Source of the DNA: Hyphomonadaceae bacterium
Lineage (GTDB): Bacteria; Pseudomonadota; Alphaproteobacteria; Caulobacterales; Hyphomonadaceae
Assembly: GCA_016714495.1 (NCBI GenBank)
Contig: JADKDU010000005.1
Coordinates: 124,001-188,000 of the forward strand
Length of the DNA: 64,000 nucleotides
Direction of reading: 5' to 3'
Within the stretch, counting starts at the first letter, position 1; each line of letters begins with the position of its first letter. Below are positions 36,901 to 44,968 of the stretch, in pieces. A model generated the notes under the pieces. The model worked only from the letters and a program-made list of their open reading frames with translations. It did not search any database and was not told the DNA's origin. The position numbers were made by a program, and so were the translations under genes.

Positions 36901-38439
36901 ATGCTGATCTCGCCGCCGCCGCACCACGACATTTATTCGATCGAAGACCTGGCCCAGCTCATCTACGACCTGAAGCAGATCAACCCGGATTGCCGCGTCT
37001 GCGTGAAACTCGTCTCGCGCTCCGGCGTCGGCACGATCGCGGCGGGCGTGGCGAAAGCAAAAGCCGACGTCATCCTGATCGCCGGCCACGTCGGAGGCAC
37101 GGGCGCTTCGCCGCAATCGTCGATCAAGTTCGCAGGCCTGCCTTGGGAAATCGGCCTAGCCGAAGCCCATCACGTGCTCACGCTCAACAATCTGCGCGAT
37201 CAGGTCACGCTGCGCACTGACGGCGGCCTGCGCACTGGCCGCGACATCGTCATCGCGGCGATGCTGGGCGCGGAAGAGTACGGCATCGGCACCGCCAGCC
37301 TCCTGGCGATGGGCTGCATCATGGTGCGCCAGTGCCATTCCAACACCTGCCCGGTCGGCGTCTGCACGCAGGACGAACGCCTCCGCGCCAAGTTCACCGG
37401 CACGGCTGACAAGGTCGTCAACCTCATGACCTTCATCGCGGAAGAAGTGCGCGAAATCCTCGCCGAGCTGGGCTTCACCCGGCTCGACGAAATCATCGGA
37501 CGCACGGACCTGCTCCATCAGGTCTCGCGCGGCTCGGCCATGCTGGACGACCTCGACCTGTCGCCCCTGCTGGTCCGCGCCGATCCGGAAGCGCGCGTCA
37601 CCTACAAGCCGACGCATCGCAACGAAGTACCCGATGCGCTGGACACGCAGATCCTGCGCGACGCCGCCGCCTTCTTCGAACGCGGCGAGAAGATGCAGCT
37701 CGACTATCACGTCCGCAACGTGCAGCGCGCCATCGGCACGCGTGCGTCGTCTCACATCGTGCGCAAGTACGGAATGGATGGCCTGCCGGAAGATCGCCTC
37801 TGGGTCACGCTCGAAGGCTCGTGCGGCCAGTCGCTCGGCGCCTTCGCCGTCCAGGGCCTCAAGCTCGAGGTCTTCGGCGACGCCAACGACTATGTCGGCA
37901 AGGGCCTCTCGGGCGCGACCATCATCGTCAAGCCGCCCTCCACCGCCAAATACACGGCGAGGGACAACACGATCATCGGCAACACGGTCCTCTACGGCGC
38001 CACGTCAGGCAAGCTGTTCGCGGCGGGCCAGGCCGGCGAACGCTTCGCCGTGCGCAACTCCGGCGCAACGGTCGTCGTCGAAGGCTGCGGCTCGAACGGC
38101 TGCGAGTACATGACCGGCGGCGCAGCCGTGATCCTCGGCTCGGTCGGGCGCAACTTCGGCGCCGGCATGACCGGCGGCATGGCGTTCCTCTATGATCCCG
38201 CCCGGCGCTTCAAGACGATGGCGAACCCGGAGACGATCATCTGGGCGCCGGTGGTCACCGAACACTGGAGCAATGTGCTCCGCACCCTGATTGAAGAGCA
38301 TGTGAAGCGCACAGGCTCCCAGCACGCCAAGATGATCCTGGACAACTGGGCGCTCGAACTGCGCAACTTCGTCCACGTCGTGCCGAAGGAATCCCTCAGC
38401 CGCCTCGCAGCCCCGCTGGAGCTGAAGGCGGCCGAGTAG
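33904..38439 (+). CDS. gltB: Glutamate synthase large subunit
   Basis: A 1511-residue enzyme that forms two glutamates from glutamine and 2-oxoglutarate. A ~33-residue propeptide precedes the nucleophile Cys in EKDSCGVGLVA; then come the glutaminase domain, a central domain, the FMN-binding synthase domain (SGEGGEVRERY, GHVGGTGASPQSS), the 3Fe-4S ligands in CHSNTCPVGVC, and the C-terminal GXGXG domain (GCGSNGCEYMTGG). I start at the ATG at 33904, which overlaps the gltD stop as ATGA and has GAGGCGG upstream; a GTG at 33862 would fit better if gltD really ended at 33858. Confidence 0.97.
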   Translation: MTRPGERWLRKYTTERDTLIDANAYNPADEKDSCGVGLVAQIDGTPRREIVEMAIRALKAVFHRGAVDADGKTGDGAGIRVDVPQDFFRDAVRGMGHAIGGDKQVCVGQIFLPRTDLAAQEKARSIIETEVVRFGFYIYGWRQPPIDTSVIGMKANATRPEIEQILFTDQLRRDPPELERALYVCRRRIEKRAREANLDLYLCSFSARALIYKGMFLAEDIDSFYLDLKDPRFVSAVAIYHQRYSTNTFPQWRLAQPFRMLAHNGEINTISGNINWMKSHEIKMASLAFGAHGDEVKPVIQPGGSDSAALDNAFELLVRAGRSGPMAKTLLVPEPLSKDEAIMPRSHQALYSYANSVMEPWDGPAALAMFDGRWAIAGMDRNGLRPMRYALTEDGVLAVGSEAGMCSIDEEVIVRKGRVPPGGMIAVDVREGKFYDHKSLIDTLAGKHPYEEWLSNVVELEPKIGPGPEPRLYNQKQEFLRRQHAAGMTMEDVELILSPMAEDGKEAVGSMGDDSPLAVLSDHHRPLSHFFRQNFAQVTNPPIDPLREERVMSLRTRFKNLGNILAEDATQTNVFVLESPVLTNGMYTRMLETIGEQVAVIDCTFPIDSSGSPGIALRDAIARIREEARVAVSSGRGHIILTDEGQNAERAGIPMILAAGAVHSWLVSHGLRTFCSITVRSAECMDTHYFAVLVGVGATCVNAYMAQETLADRHAKGLFGNEPLGKIVLNYKKAIEAGLLKILSKMGISVISSYRGGYNFEALGLSRALVADYFPGMTSRISGIGLAGLQRKAIELHAKAWNTSVAVLPVGGFYRLRASGDAHVLSGELIHALQHACDTNSYAAFRKYSKMANARKKMVQLRDLLDFKPQAKPASLHDVQSVNEIRKRFVTPGMSLGALGPEAHGTLNIAMNRIGAKSVSGEGGEVRERYKPLPNGDNANSMIKQVASGRFGVTAEYLNNCKELEIKVAQGAKPGEGGQLPGFKVTEFIARNRYATPGVMLISPPPHHDIYSIEDLAQLIYDLKQINPDCRVCVKLVSRSGVGTIAAGVAKAKADVILIAGHVGGTGASPQSSIKFAGLPWEIGLAEAHHVLTLNNLRDQVTLRTDGGLRTGRDIVIAAMLGAEEYGIGTASLLAMGCIMVRQCHSNTCPVGVCTQDERLRAKFTGTADKVVNLMTFIAEEVREILAELGFTRLDEIIGRTDLLHQVSRGSAMLDDLDLSPLLVRADPEARVTYKPTHRNEVPDALDTQILRDAAAFFERGEKMQLDYHVRNVQRAIGTRASSHIVRKYGMDGLPEDRLWVTLEGSCGQSLGAFAVQGLKLEVFGDANDYVGKGLSGATIIVKPPSTAKYTARDNTIIGNTVLYGATSGKLFAAGQAGERFAVRNSGATVVVEGCGSNGCEYMTGGAAVILGSVGRNFGAGMTGGMAFLYDPARRFKTMANPETIIWAPVVTEHWSNVLRTLIEEHVKRTGSQHAKMILDNWALELRNFVHVVPKESLSRLAAPLELKAAE

Positions 38440-38456
38440 AAGAGACCGCTACTCGG
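38432..38456. terminator. Bidirectional terminator whose stem holds both convergent stop codons
   Basis: CCGAGTAG (38432-38439) and CTACTCGG (38449-38456) pair perfectly around a 9-base loop. The left arm contains the gltB TAG and the right arm the TAG of the minus-strand membrane gene. On the + strand the stem is followed by GCTTTTCC, giving a T4 run. Confidence 0.7.
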
Positions 38457-38772
38457 GCTTTTCCTGCGACCAGGGCGACTTGATCACATAGCCGCCCGGC
38501 TCCACGGGCGCGACGGGCGCGCTCTGCGCGGAGAAGTTGCTCGAGCCCGGAATGTTGATTCCCGCGATCTGCTTTGGCGGAATGATCTGGAAGCCAAGCG
38601 CATGGAACAGCGCGACGAAGCCGACGAACGACAGGATCGTCGTAAAAATGATCTGAGGGATGATCCGCGTGATCAGCCCCCTGAAGAAGAAGGCCGTTGT
38701 CAGGCCCGCAATGGCGCTTCCACCAAGCCCGGCCATGCCGGCAAGTGTCGCAAGATCCAGATCCAGTCCCAT
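38449..38772 (-). CDS. Small hypothetical membrane protein
   Basis: A 107-residue protein with two hydrophobic segments (LAGMAGLGGSAIAGLTTAFF and IIFTTILSFVGFVALFHALG) and a C-terminal extramembrane tail rich in Pro and Ser ending SPWSQEKPE. The start has a strong AAAGGGAGG ribosome site. No family recognised. It shares a terminator with gltB. Confidence 0.65.
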   Translation of the reverse strand: MGLDLDLATLAGMAGLGGSAIAGLTTAFFFRGLITRIIPQIIFTTILSFVGFVALFHALGFQIIPPKQIAGINIPGSSNFSAQSAPVAPVEPGGYVIKSPWSQEKPE

Positions 38773-38866
38773 GCGGTGTCCTCCCTTTCGGCAGGTCCCT
38801 TCGCGGGCCGCCGGTCCGATAACGGTGGAAGACTAGTCCAAGCCGGCCAAGGAAGGAAACACGCCA

Positions 38867-39259
38867 ATGCCGACCTATCACGGCTCCTGTCATTGCGGCG
38901 CCGTTCGCTTCACGCTCGAGGCGGATATTTCAGACGCCTACACCTGCGATTGCAGCCTATGCACGAAGAAAAACGCGCTTATGGCGGCCGTCCACGAAAG
39001 CCAGCTGAAGATCACGGCCGGCGAGCACAAGCTCGGCCTCTACCAATGGAACGCCCGCATCGCGAAGCATTACTTCTGCTTGGAGTGCGGCATCTACACA
39101 TTCCATCGCAAGCGCTCGATGCCGGACCATTTCAGCGTCAATCTGAAGGCGCTCGATGATTTCGACTGGGCGTCCCTCCCTGTCCGCGCTGCGGAGGGCA
39201 AGGGCATGGCTGTGGTCGATCCGTCTGCGCGCGAGACCTGGCTGGGACCGCGGACCTGA
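38867..39259 (+). CDS. GFA-domain protein (glutathione-dependent formaldehyde-activating fold)
   Basis: A 130-residue zinc protein. The family cysteines are present: GSCHCGAVRF at the N-terminus, CDCSLCTKKNAL, and FCLECGIYTFHRK, which bind two zinc ions. Founding members catalyse glutathione-formaldehyde adduct formation; most relatives, like this one, have unknown substrates. The ribosome site is AAGGAAGG. Its TGA abuts the stop of the convergent glycosyltransferase gene (TGATCA). Confidence 0.85.
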   Translation: MPTYHGSCHCGAVRFTLEADISDAYTCDCSLCTKKNALMAAVHESQLKITAGEHKLGLYQWNARIAKHYFCLECGIYTFHRKRSMPDHFSVNLKALDDFDWASLPVRAAEGKGMAVVDPSARETWLGPRT

Positions 39260-40777
39260 TCAGGGCGCGACGGCTTTACGCCACGTCTCGACGAGCAGAT
39301 CATGCTCGGCATGCGTGTCCGCCAGCGTGAAGCCCGGCAGGTTGAGCGGCTCTGCAGCCTTGCCACGCACGGCCAGCACTGTGTGCGTATTGATCGCAAC
39401 CGGGGCCTCCCGATCCCACATCAGCGCGTTGACGCCGCCGACATCAACATTGCGCTTCTGTTCGTTGAAGCCGAGCAGGTGCGCGATGTCCGGCCCGACC
39501 TTGTCAGCCAGCGCCTGCCATTTCGGCAGGATGATGATGGCTTCCTGCGGGTAGCCCCAATGGCGCCCGGCGAAATACCACATGAAACACCAGTAGCTGA
39601 AATCGCCGTCGACCAGCACCGTGTCACCCGGCTTCGCGATCTCGCGCACATACGCCGCCGCCGGCTTGTAGCCATCGCCCTTATGGCGCACCGCCTGCCC
39701 CCAGGTTCCAACGCCCACCCACAGCGCCGCAACACTCGCCGCGATTGCAATGGCGGTGATGCGCTTCGTCTTGAGCAACGAGGCCCCGAACAGCGCGACA
39801 TACAGGCAGAGGAACGGCACGACCGGCACGAAGATGCGATCGAGCCAGATCGGCTTCACATACGAAACAACGCCGGACGCCAGAAGCGGCGCAAACACCA
39901 GCGTCAGTATGCCAACCCGCTTGTCGCGCTGCGTGACGCCCAGCCAGACCAGAGCGCCCAGCAGCACAAAGCCCATCACGACGCCGATCGCCTGCGGGCC
40001 AAGCTCGCCGGCCGCAAGGAAGCGCCACGTATTGATGAAATCATCGATCCCCGGCGCCACCGGATGGGTCGTCGTGCGGAACGCCGCCAGCGCCAACGCG
40101 TAGAGCGAAAGCACGCCGACACACGCCTCGCTCACCAGCCAATAGATCCGCGTCCGCAGATCGCCCGCGCGCAGAAGCTCAACCGCGCCATACAGCACGC
40201 ACCCTGAAATCATCACGATCCCGGCGCTGTGCGAATAGACCACCGCCGTCTGGCTGGCGATCACATTTAGAGAGACCTTCCACGGAAACCGGCCGTTGCG
40301 GTCAGCCTTGAGCCAATCGTCCATCGCGATCCACGCCCACAGCATCACCACCATGAGGAAGGCGTACATGCGCACCTGGTCGCCGTAGAATAGTGCGGCT
40401 GAGGCGAACGCCAACAGCACGCCCGCGATCCACGCCGTCTGAAGATCGTAAAGCCGGCGCACCCGCCACATCAGCAGCGCCACCGCCAACACGCTCCACA
40501 GCACGGAATTCAGCATCAGCCACAGATCGCTGTCGCCAAACATCGACCACAGATTGAGCTGCAGATAGTAAAGCGGCGGATGAACGTCGAAGCGCAGGTT
40601 GGCCAGCAGCGTCTGAGGAATGTCGTGCGTGATATAGCTCGCCGACAGGAGTTCATCGAACCACATCCAGCGCCCATCGATCCCGATGAGGCGGACCAGA
40701 AAAGCGGCAAGCAGGATCGTCGCGCCGATGCCCAGCACCCACGCATTCGTCCGCTTTGAGACGCCCACATTGCTCAT
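39260..40777 (-). CDS. GT39-like (ArnT/PMT-type) membrane glycosyltransferase
   Basis: A 505-residue polytopic membrane protein with around 11-12 hydrophobic segments. The first periplasmic loop carries the Asp-Glu pair typical of the GT-C fold in WMWFDELLSASYI, followed by FDVHPPLYYLQLNLW, a family hallmark. It should transfer a sugar from a polyprenyl-phosphate donor to a lipid or protein in the periplasm. Acceptor unknown. It lies between the GFA gene and the Anbu cluster, 73 bases after the last Anbu gene, and could be read with that operon. Confidence 0.8.
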   Translation of the reverse strand: MSNVGVSKRTNAWVLGIGATILLAAFLVRLIGIDGRWMWFDELLSASYITHDIPQTLLANLRFDVHPPLYYLQLNLWSMFGDSDLWLMLNSVLWSVLAVALLMWRVRRLYDLQTAWIAGVLLAFASAALFYGDQVRMYAFLMVVMLWAWIAMDDWLKADRNGRFPWKVSLNVIASQTAVVYSHSAGIVMISGCVLYGAVELLRAGDLRTRIYWLVSEACVGVLSLYALALAAFRTTTHPVAPGIDDFINTWRFLAAGELGPQAIGVVMGFVLLGALVWLGVTQRDKRVGILTLVFAPLLASGVVSYVKPIWLDRIFVPVVPFLCLYVALFGASLLKTKRITAIAIAASVAALWVGVGTWGQAVRHKGDGYKPAAAYVREIAKPGDTVLVDGDFSYWCFMWYFAGRHWGYPQEAIIILPKWQALADKVGPDIAHLLGFNEQKRNVDVGGVNALMWDREAPVAINTHTVLAVRGKAAEPLNLPGFTLADTHAEHDLLVETWRKAVAP

Positions 40778-40850
40778 GGTTACCAGATCCCGGCCGCCAT
40801 TACGGCGTTAACCCCGCCGATGTGCAATGGCCGCGCCAGCTGCCGGGTTG

Positions 40851-41585
40851 TCAGATCTTCACGACCGGCAAGGCGTGGAAGGCCGCACGAAGCGAGGCGG
40901 CCCATGAATCGCTGATCTGGCGGAATTCCTTGTGATCGCTTTCGATACGCTGCGACTTGGCCCTGAACTCCCCCGCCGGGATCACGCAGAGATCGAGGGG
41001 CATGCCAACCGAGAGGTTTGAGCGCACGGTCGAATCCATGCTGACCAGCGCGGCTTTGACCGCCTCCTCGATCGTCGTGTCGGGGCGGATCACGCGGTCA
41101 AGGATCGGTTTGCCATACTTGTGCTCGCCGATCTGCATGTAGGGCGTATCCTCGCCCGCCTCGATGAAATTGCCGGCAGTGTAAACCAGAAACAGGCGCA
41201 GCTCCCCGCCCTTCCTCTGCCCCGCCATGATGACAGTGGCGTCAGCGGCAGACCCCTGCGCCTCGATCTCCGCCCGGTCGCGCTTCTGAACTTCACGCAT
41301 CGCCTCGCCGACCAGCTGCGCGCCGCGATAGAGCGTGTCGCACGTCATCAGGCTTTCGATTTCAGGATCGATACGGCTCTGCTTCACCGCCTGCGTCAGG
41401 TGGGTGACGACGCCCTGCGTGATGCCGAGATTGCCCGCCGTCATCAGCGCGACAACGCGTTCGCCCGGCTCCTCGAACACAAACATCTTGCGGAAGCGCG
41501 CGACGTTGTCGACGCCCGCATTTGTGCGTGTGTCCGAAAGCAGGACGAGGCCAGCCTTCAGTTTGAGGCCAACGCAATAGGTCAT
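40851..41585 (-). CDS. Anbu proteasome-like peptidase
   Basis: A 244-residue member of the proteasome beta-subunit superfamily in the Anbu group. The N-terminus is MTYCVGLKLKAGLVLLSDTR: removal of Met would expose Thr as the N-terminal nucleophile, with the supporting Asp in SDTRTNAG and a Lys in FRKMFVFEE. Anbu proteins form open helical assemblies in solved examples and their substrates are not established. The gene is the last of four co-directional genes (ATP-grasp, alpha-E, transglutaminase, Anbu) with a 51-base gap before it. No HslU or other unfoldase gene is adjacent, which fits Anbu rather than HslV. Confidence 0.9.
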   Translation of the reverse strand: MTYCVGLKLKAGLVLLSDTRTNAGVDNVARFRKMFVFEEPGERVVALMTAGNLGITQGVVTHLTQAVKQSRIDPEIESLMTCDTLYRGAQLVGEAMREVQKRDRAEIEAQGSAADATVIMAGQRKGGELRLFLVYTAGNFIEAGEDTPYMQIGEHKYGKPILDRVIRPDTTIEEAVKAALVSMDSTVRSNLSVGMPLDLCVIPAGEFRAKSQRIESDHKEFRQISDSWAASLRAAFHALPVVKI

Positions 41586-41636
41586 GTCCGTCCCAATTCC
41601 CCGGCCGTCGGTCCGTCCCCTGATATCCTGCGCCAG

Positions 41637-42485
41637 CTACTGTTGCGTCTGGCTCTGGATCTCACCCTGATTCTGGCTCTGACTTTGGCCCGCCGTCGGG
41701 CTGATGTCGACCGAGGCGCTAAGCCGCTCCTCATGGTTTCCAGAAACGTTTCCGCGGATCGGAGCGGCTTCGGCGGCATCTAGCCCGCTGCCCAGCCGGA
41801 CATAGCGATCCGTCGGGCACAGACGATTCGCAGAATCAAATCCGACCCAGCCGATCTCAGGCACCCACGCCTCGGCCCAGGCATGGGTTTCCGTGAGTTT
41901 CGTGTCCTGGGCGAGCAGGTATCCGACGACATAGCGCGCCGGCACCCGCAAGCAGCGCGCTGCGCTGATGAAGACGTGCGCATGGTCCTGGCAGACGCCT
42001 CGTCCCGCCTTCAGCGCCTGCGCGGCGGTCGTGGAGGATGTGGTCGAGGCCGGTTTGTATTCGATCGCATCGGCGACGGCGTTGAACAGCGCGTGCATGC
42101 GCTCGAGCGGTTTCACGCCCGTGACAGCGCCGGCCAGCGCCTCGATCTTCTTGTCGGCTTCTGTCAGCGGCGTCGGCCGTAGATAGACTTGCGGCCTTAT
42201 CGCATCCTTGAGACCGCGCACCACGCCGGCCGTGTCTTCCGTCTCGACCTCGCCTTCAGCGACGATGGCGACTTCCGCGCCCGCGCCCGTGTTCGTCCAG
42301 ATCGACTCGCGATCACCGCTTGCCGTCGTCATCAGCGCGGGGATGGTCTGACCATTGACGCTCACGGTCCATGTCAGCACGCGCTGGCTGGCGAACACGG
42401 ACGGATAGAGCCGCAACCGCAGCGCGCACCGGTCTGCGGGCGGCTCGTAGGTGTAGGTCGTGGCGTGGCGGACTGTGAGACGCAT
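41637..42485 (-). CDS. Transglutaminase-like cysteine protein with a Gln/Ser-rich tail
   Basis: A 282-residue protein of the bacterial transglutaminase-like superfamily. The N-terminal beta domain starts MRLTVRHATTYTYEPPADRC. The catalytic triad is visible: Cys in GRGVCQDHAHVFI, His in TETHAWAEAWV, Asp in WVGFDSANRLC. Members may act as transglutaminases or peptidases. The last 16 residues (QSQSQNQGEIQSQTQQ) are a striking Gln/Ser tail outside the fold. It starts 6 bases after the alpha-E stop. The Anbu-cluster context suggests joint action on a peptide or isopeptide substrate, which is inference. Confidence 0.9.
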   Translation of the reverse strand: MRLTVRHATTYTYEPPADRCALRLRLYPSVFASQRVLTWTVSVNGQTIPALMTTASGDRESIWTNTGAGAEVAIVAEGEVETEDTAGVVRGLKDAIRPQVYLRPTPLTEADKKIEALAGAVTGVKPLERMHALFNAVADAIEYKPASTTSSTTAAQALKAGRGVCQDHAHVFISAARCLRVPARYVVGYLLAQDTKLTETHAWAEAWVPEIGWVGFDSANRLCPTDRYVRLGSGLDAAEAAPIRGNVSGNHEERLSASVDISPTAGQSQSQNQGEIQSQTQQ

Positions 42486-42491
42486 GAGATC

Positions 42492-43421
42492 CTAGAAGTG
42501 ATACGCTTTGCTGATCTCGTACGACAGGCGCCGCGTCGTGCCGATCGCATCAGAGATGAACTGGTGCAGCCCGCTCTGGAACAACTCCTCGATTTCGAGC
42601 GTGTCCAGCCGCTCGACCATCTCGCCCGCGATCGACTGCGGCGGGCTGTTCTCGCCATAGAGTTCGCCCAGATCGTCGAGGAAGCGCTTGATCGCGCGAT
42701 AGCAGTACGAAACCGACCGCGGGAATGTGCCATTGAGGATCAGGAAGTCGGCGATACCCCACGGCGTGTAATCGCCCTTATAGACGTGGTGATACGCGCG
42801 CAGCGCCGATGTCGCGCGCAGCACGCTTGTCCACTGGTGATAATCGCGTCCGCCGCCGACCACGTCGGTTTCGGGCAGCAGCACATAGTATTTCACATCC
42901 AGCAGGCGCAGCGTCATGTCGGCCCGCTCGATCAGGCCGCCCATGCGCAGGAAGTAATAGCCGTCATTGCGCAGCAGCGAGATTTCGGACGCGCCGCGGA
43001 AAGCGGCGGTGCGGTTCTTGGTCCATTCGAGCAGGGTCGGGAGATTCTTGAGCGCGGTTTCGGCGTCCATCTGGCCCAGGCTGCGCCAGCCATCGTTGAG
43101 CGCCTCCCACATGTCCTGCGTCAGGGCCGTGCGGATCGCCCGCCCATTGGCCCGCGCCGATGTCAGGCACGACCGGATCGAGGACGCATTGTCCGGATCA
43201 AGCAGCAGCCGCTGCACCACCGAGCCGGCGTTCAACTTCGTCGCCTCGGCAATATCCGGCGCCGAGCCCGACGCCGCCGCCACCGACCGCCACTCCTCCA
43301 GCTCGTTCGAGCCGGGCAGCATCGCCATGCGATAGCCCATCTCGATCAGGCGTGCGGTCGCATCCGCACGCTCCATGTAGCGGCCCATCCAGAACAGGTT
43401 CTCTGCGGTACGGCTCAGCAT
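42492..43421 (-). CDS. Alpha-E domain protein
   Basis: A 309-residue, largely helical protein of the alpha-E family. The N-terminus LSRTAENLFWMGRYMERADA and blocks such as LRMGGLIERADMTLRLLDVK and the late SYCYRAIKRFLDDLGELYGE are characteristic. Alpha-E proteins have no proven activity and occur almost always beside circularly permuted ATP-grasp proteins, sometimes fused to them, so a structural or regulatory partner role is likely. Only 4 bases separate it from the ATP-grasp gene and 6 from the transglutaminase gene. Confidence 0.92.
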   Translation of the reverse strand: MLSRTAENLFWMGRYMERADATARLIEMGYRMAMLPGSNELEEWRSVAAASGSAPDIAEATKLNAGSVVQRLLLDPDNASSIRSCLTSARANGRAIRTALTQDMWEALNDGWRSLGQMDAETALKNLPTLLEWTKNRTAAFRGASEISLLRNDGYYFLRMGGLIERADMTLRLLDVKYYVLLPETDVVGGGRDYHQWTSVLRATSALRAYHHVYKGDYTPWGIADFLILNGTFPRSVSYCYRAIKRFLDDLGELYGENSPPQSIAGEMVERLDTLEIEELFQSGLHQFISDAIGTTRRLSYEISKAYHF

Positions 43422-43425
43422 CGCA

Positions 43426-44832
43426 TCAATCCGCCAAAATCCACGTGTCCTTGACCCCGCCGCCCTGCGACGAGTTCACGACGAGCGAGCCTTTTTTGAG
43501 AGCAACACGCGTAAGCCCCCCCGGCGTCAGCCGGATATCCTTGCCGACCAGGCAGTATGGACGGAAGTCCACGTGACGATCTTCAATTCCAGCCTCGCCA
43601 AGGATCGGCGCGGTCGAAAGATCCAGCGTTGGCTGGGCGATGAACTCCGACGGGTTCGCCTTGATCTTGGCGCGGAAGGCATCGACTTCCTTCTTGGTCG
43701 CGTGCGGCCCGATCAGCATGCCGTAACCACCCGAGCCATGAACCCGCTTCACCACCAGGTCCTTCAGGTTCTCCAGCACATACTTGCAATCATCCGGCGC
43801 CGAACAGCGCCAGGTCTGCACATTCTCGAGGATCGGCTTCTCGCCGAGATAGAATTTGATCATGTCCGGCACGAAGACATAGATCGCCTTGTCGTCCGCC
43901 ACGCCCGCTCCCGGCGCCGAACACAGCGTCACGCCGCCCGAACGATAGACGTCGAAAAGCCCCGGCACGCCCAGCAGCGAATCCGCCTTGAACGCCAGCG
44001 GATCGATATAGGTGTCGTCGATCCGCCGGTAGATCACATCGACCCGCTGCGGCCCGCGCGTCGTGCGCATCCAGCACAGCCCGTTGTCGATGAACAGATC
44101 CTGCGGCTCCACCAGCTCGATCCCCATCAGGTCGGCCAGGAAGGAGTGCTCGTAGTAGGCCGAATTCAGCGACCCCGGTGTCAGCAGAACGACGGTCGGA
44201 TCATCATCGCACTTGATCGGCGCAACTTCCTCCAGCGTCTTCTTCAGCATGCTCGGATAGCTGTCGACGCTCTCGACGATCCCCGCATGGAACAGCTGCG
44301 GGAACATCCGCATCATGATCTCGCGGTTCTCGAGCATGTAGGAAACGCCCGACGGCGTCCGGCAATTGTCCTCCAGCACCTGGAACTTGTCGCCATCCGT
44401 CCGCACGATGTCGACGCCGACAATGTGGCTGTAGACCCTGCCCGGCGGATCAACGCCGATCATGTCCGGCAGGAAGGCCTCGTTCTGGTAGACCAGCTCT
44501 TCGGGAATGATTCCCGCCCGCAGGATCTCACCACGGTGATAGACGTCATAGAGAAACGCATTCAGCGCCCGTGACCGCTGCTTGATCCCCCGCGAAAGCT
44601 TGCGCCATTCGCTCGCCCCGAACACCCGCGGGATAAGATCGAACGGAATCAGCCGCTCCGGGTCCCCGCCCTCGCCATAGACCGCGAAGGTGATCCCGAT
44701 CTTGCGGAATATCGCCTCAGCCTCGCTCTGGCGAAGCTTCAGCAAATCCACCCCTGCCGCATTGATCCATTCGGCCACCTTTTCATAGGGGCCCCGGACC
44801 AACCGGTCGTCTGCGAACATCTCGTTATACAT
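43426..44832 (-). CDS. Circularly permuted type-2 ATP-grasp protein
   Basis: A 468-residue enzyme of the circularly permuted ATP-grasp family. ATP-grasp enzymes activate carboxylates as acyl-phosphates and join them to amines, so a peptide- or amide-ligase role is expected. Family blocks include the N-terminal YNEMFADDRLVRGPYEKVAE, NCRTPSGVSYMLENREIMMR, LLTPGSLNSAYYEHSFLA and the late KRVHGSGGYGMLIGP, which holds the phosphate-binding Gly-rich region. It is the first gene of the Anbu cluster. The upstream 136-base divergent gap with queG has a small palindrome GCCTAA-AAA-TTAGGC at 44918-44932. Substrate unknown. Confidence 0.92.
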   Translation of the reverse strand: MYNEMFADDRLVRGPYEKVAEWINAAGVDLLKLRQSEAEAIFRKIGITFAVYGEGGDPERLIPFDLIPRVFGASEWRKLSRGIKQRSRALNAFLYDVYHRGEILRAGIIPEELVYQNEAFLPDMIGVDPPGRVYSHIVGVDIVRTDGDKFQVLEDNCRTPSGVSYMLENREIMMRMFPQLFHAGIVESVDSYPSMLKKTLEEVAPIKCDDDPTVVLLTPGSLNSAYYEHSFLADLMGIELVEPQDLFIDNGLCWMRTTRGPQRVDVIYRRIDDTYIDPLAFKADSLLGVPGLFDVYRSGGVTLCSAPGAGVADDKAIYVFVPDMIKFYLGEKPILENVQTWRCSAPDDCKYVLENLKDLVVKRVHGSGGYGMLIGPHATKKEVDAFRAKIKANPSEFIAQPTLDLSTAPILGEAGIEDRHVDFRPYCLVGKDIRLTPGGLTRVALKKGSLVVNSSQGGGVKDTWILAD

Positions 44833-44968
44833 GCCACCCCAGTCCTAGCCGGACGCGGGGCCCTGTGAAGGCATCCGGCCTGACCCTTTCCGGCCGCAGG
44901 CATCCCTGCCTAAAAATTAGGCGTCGAAAGGGAAAGCCCAATCCGTAGAGCATGATAAACACCGCCAC

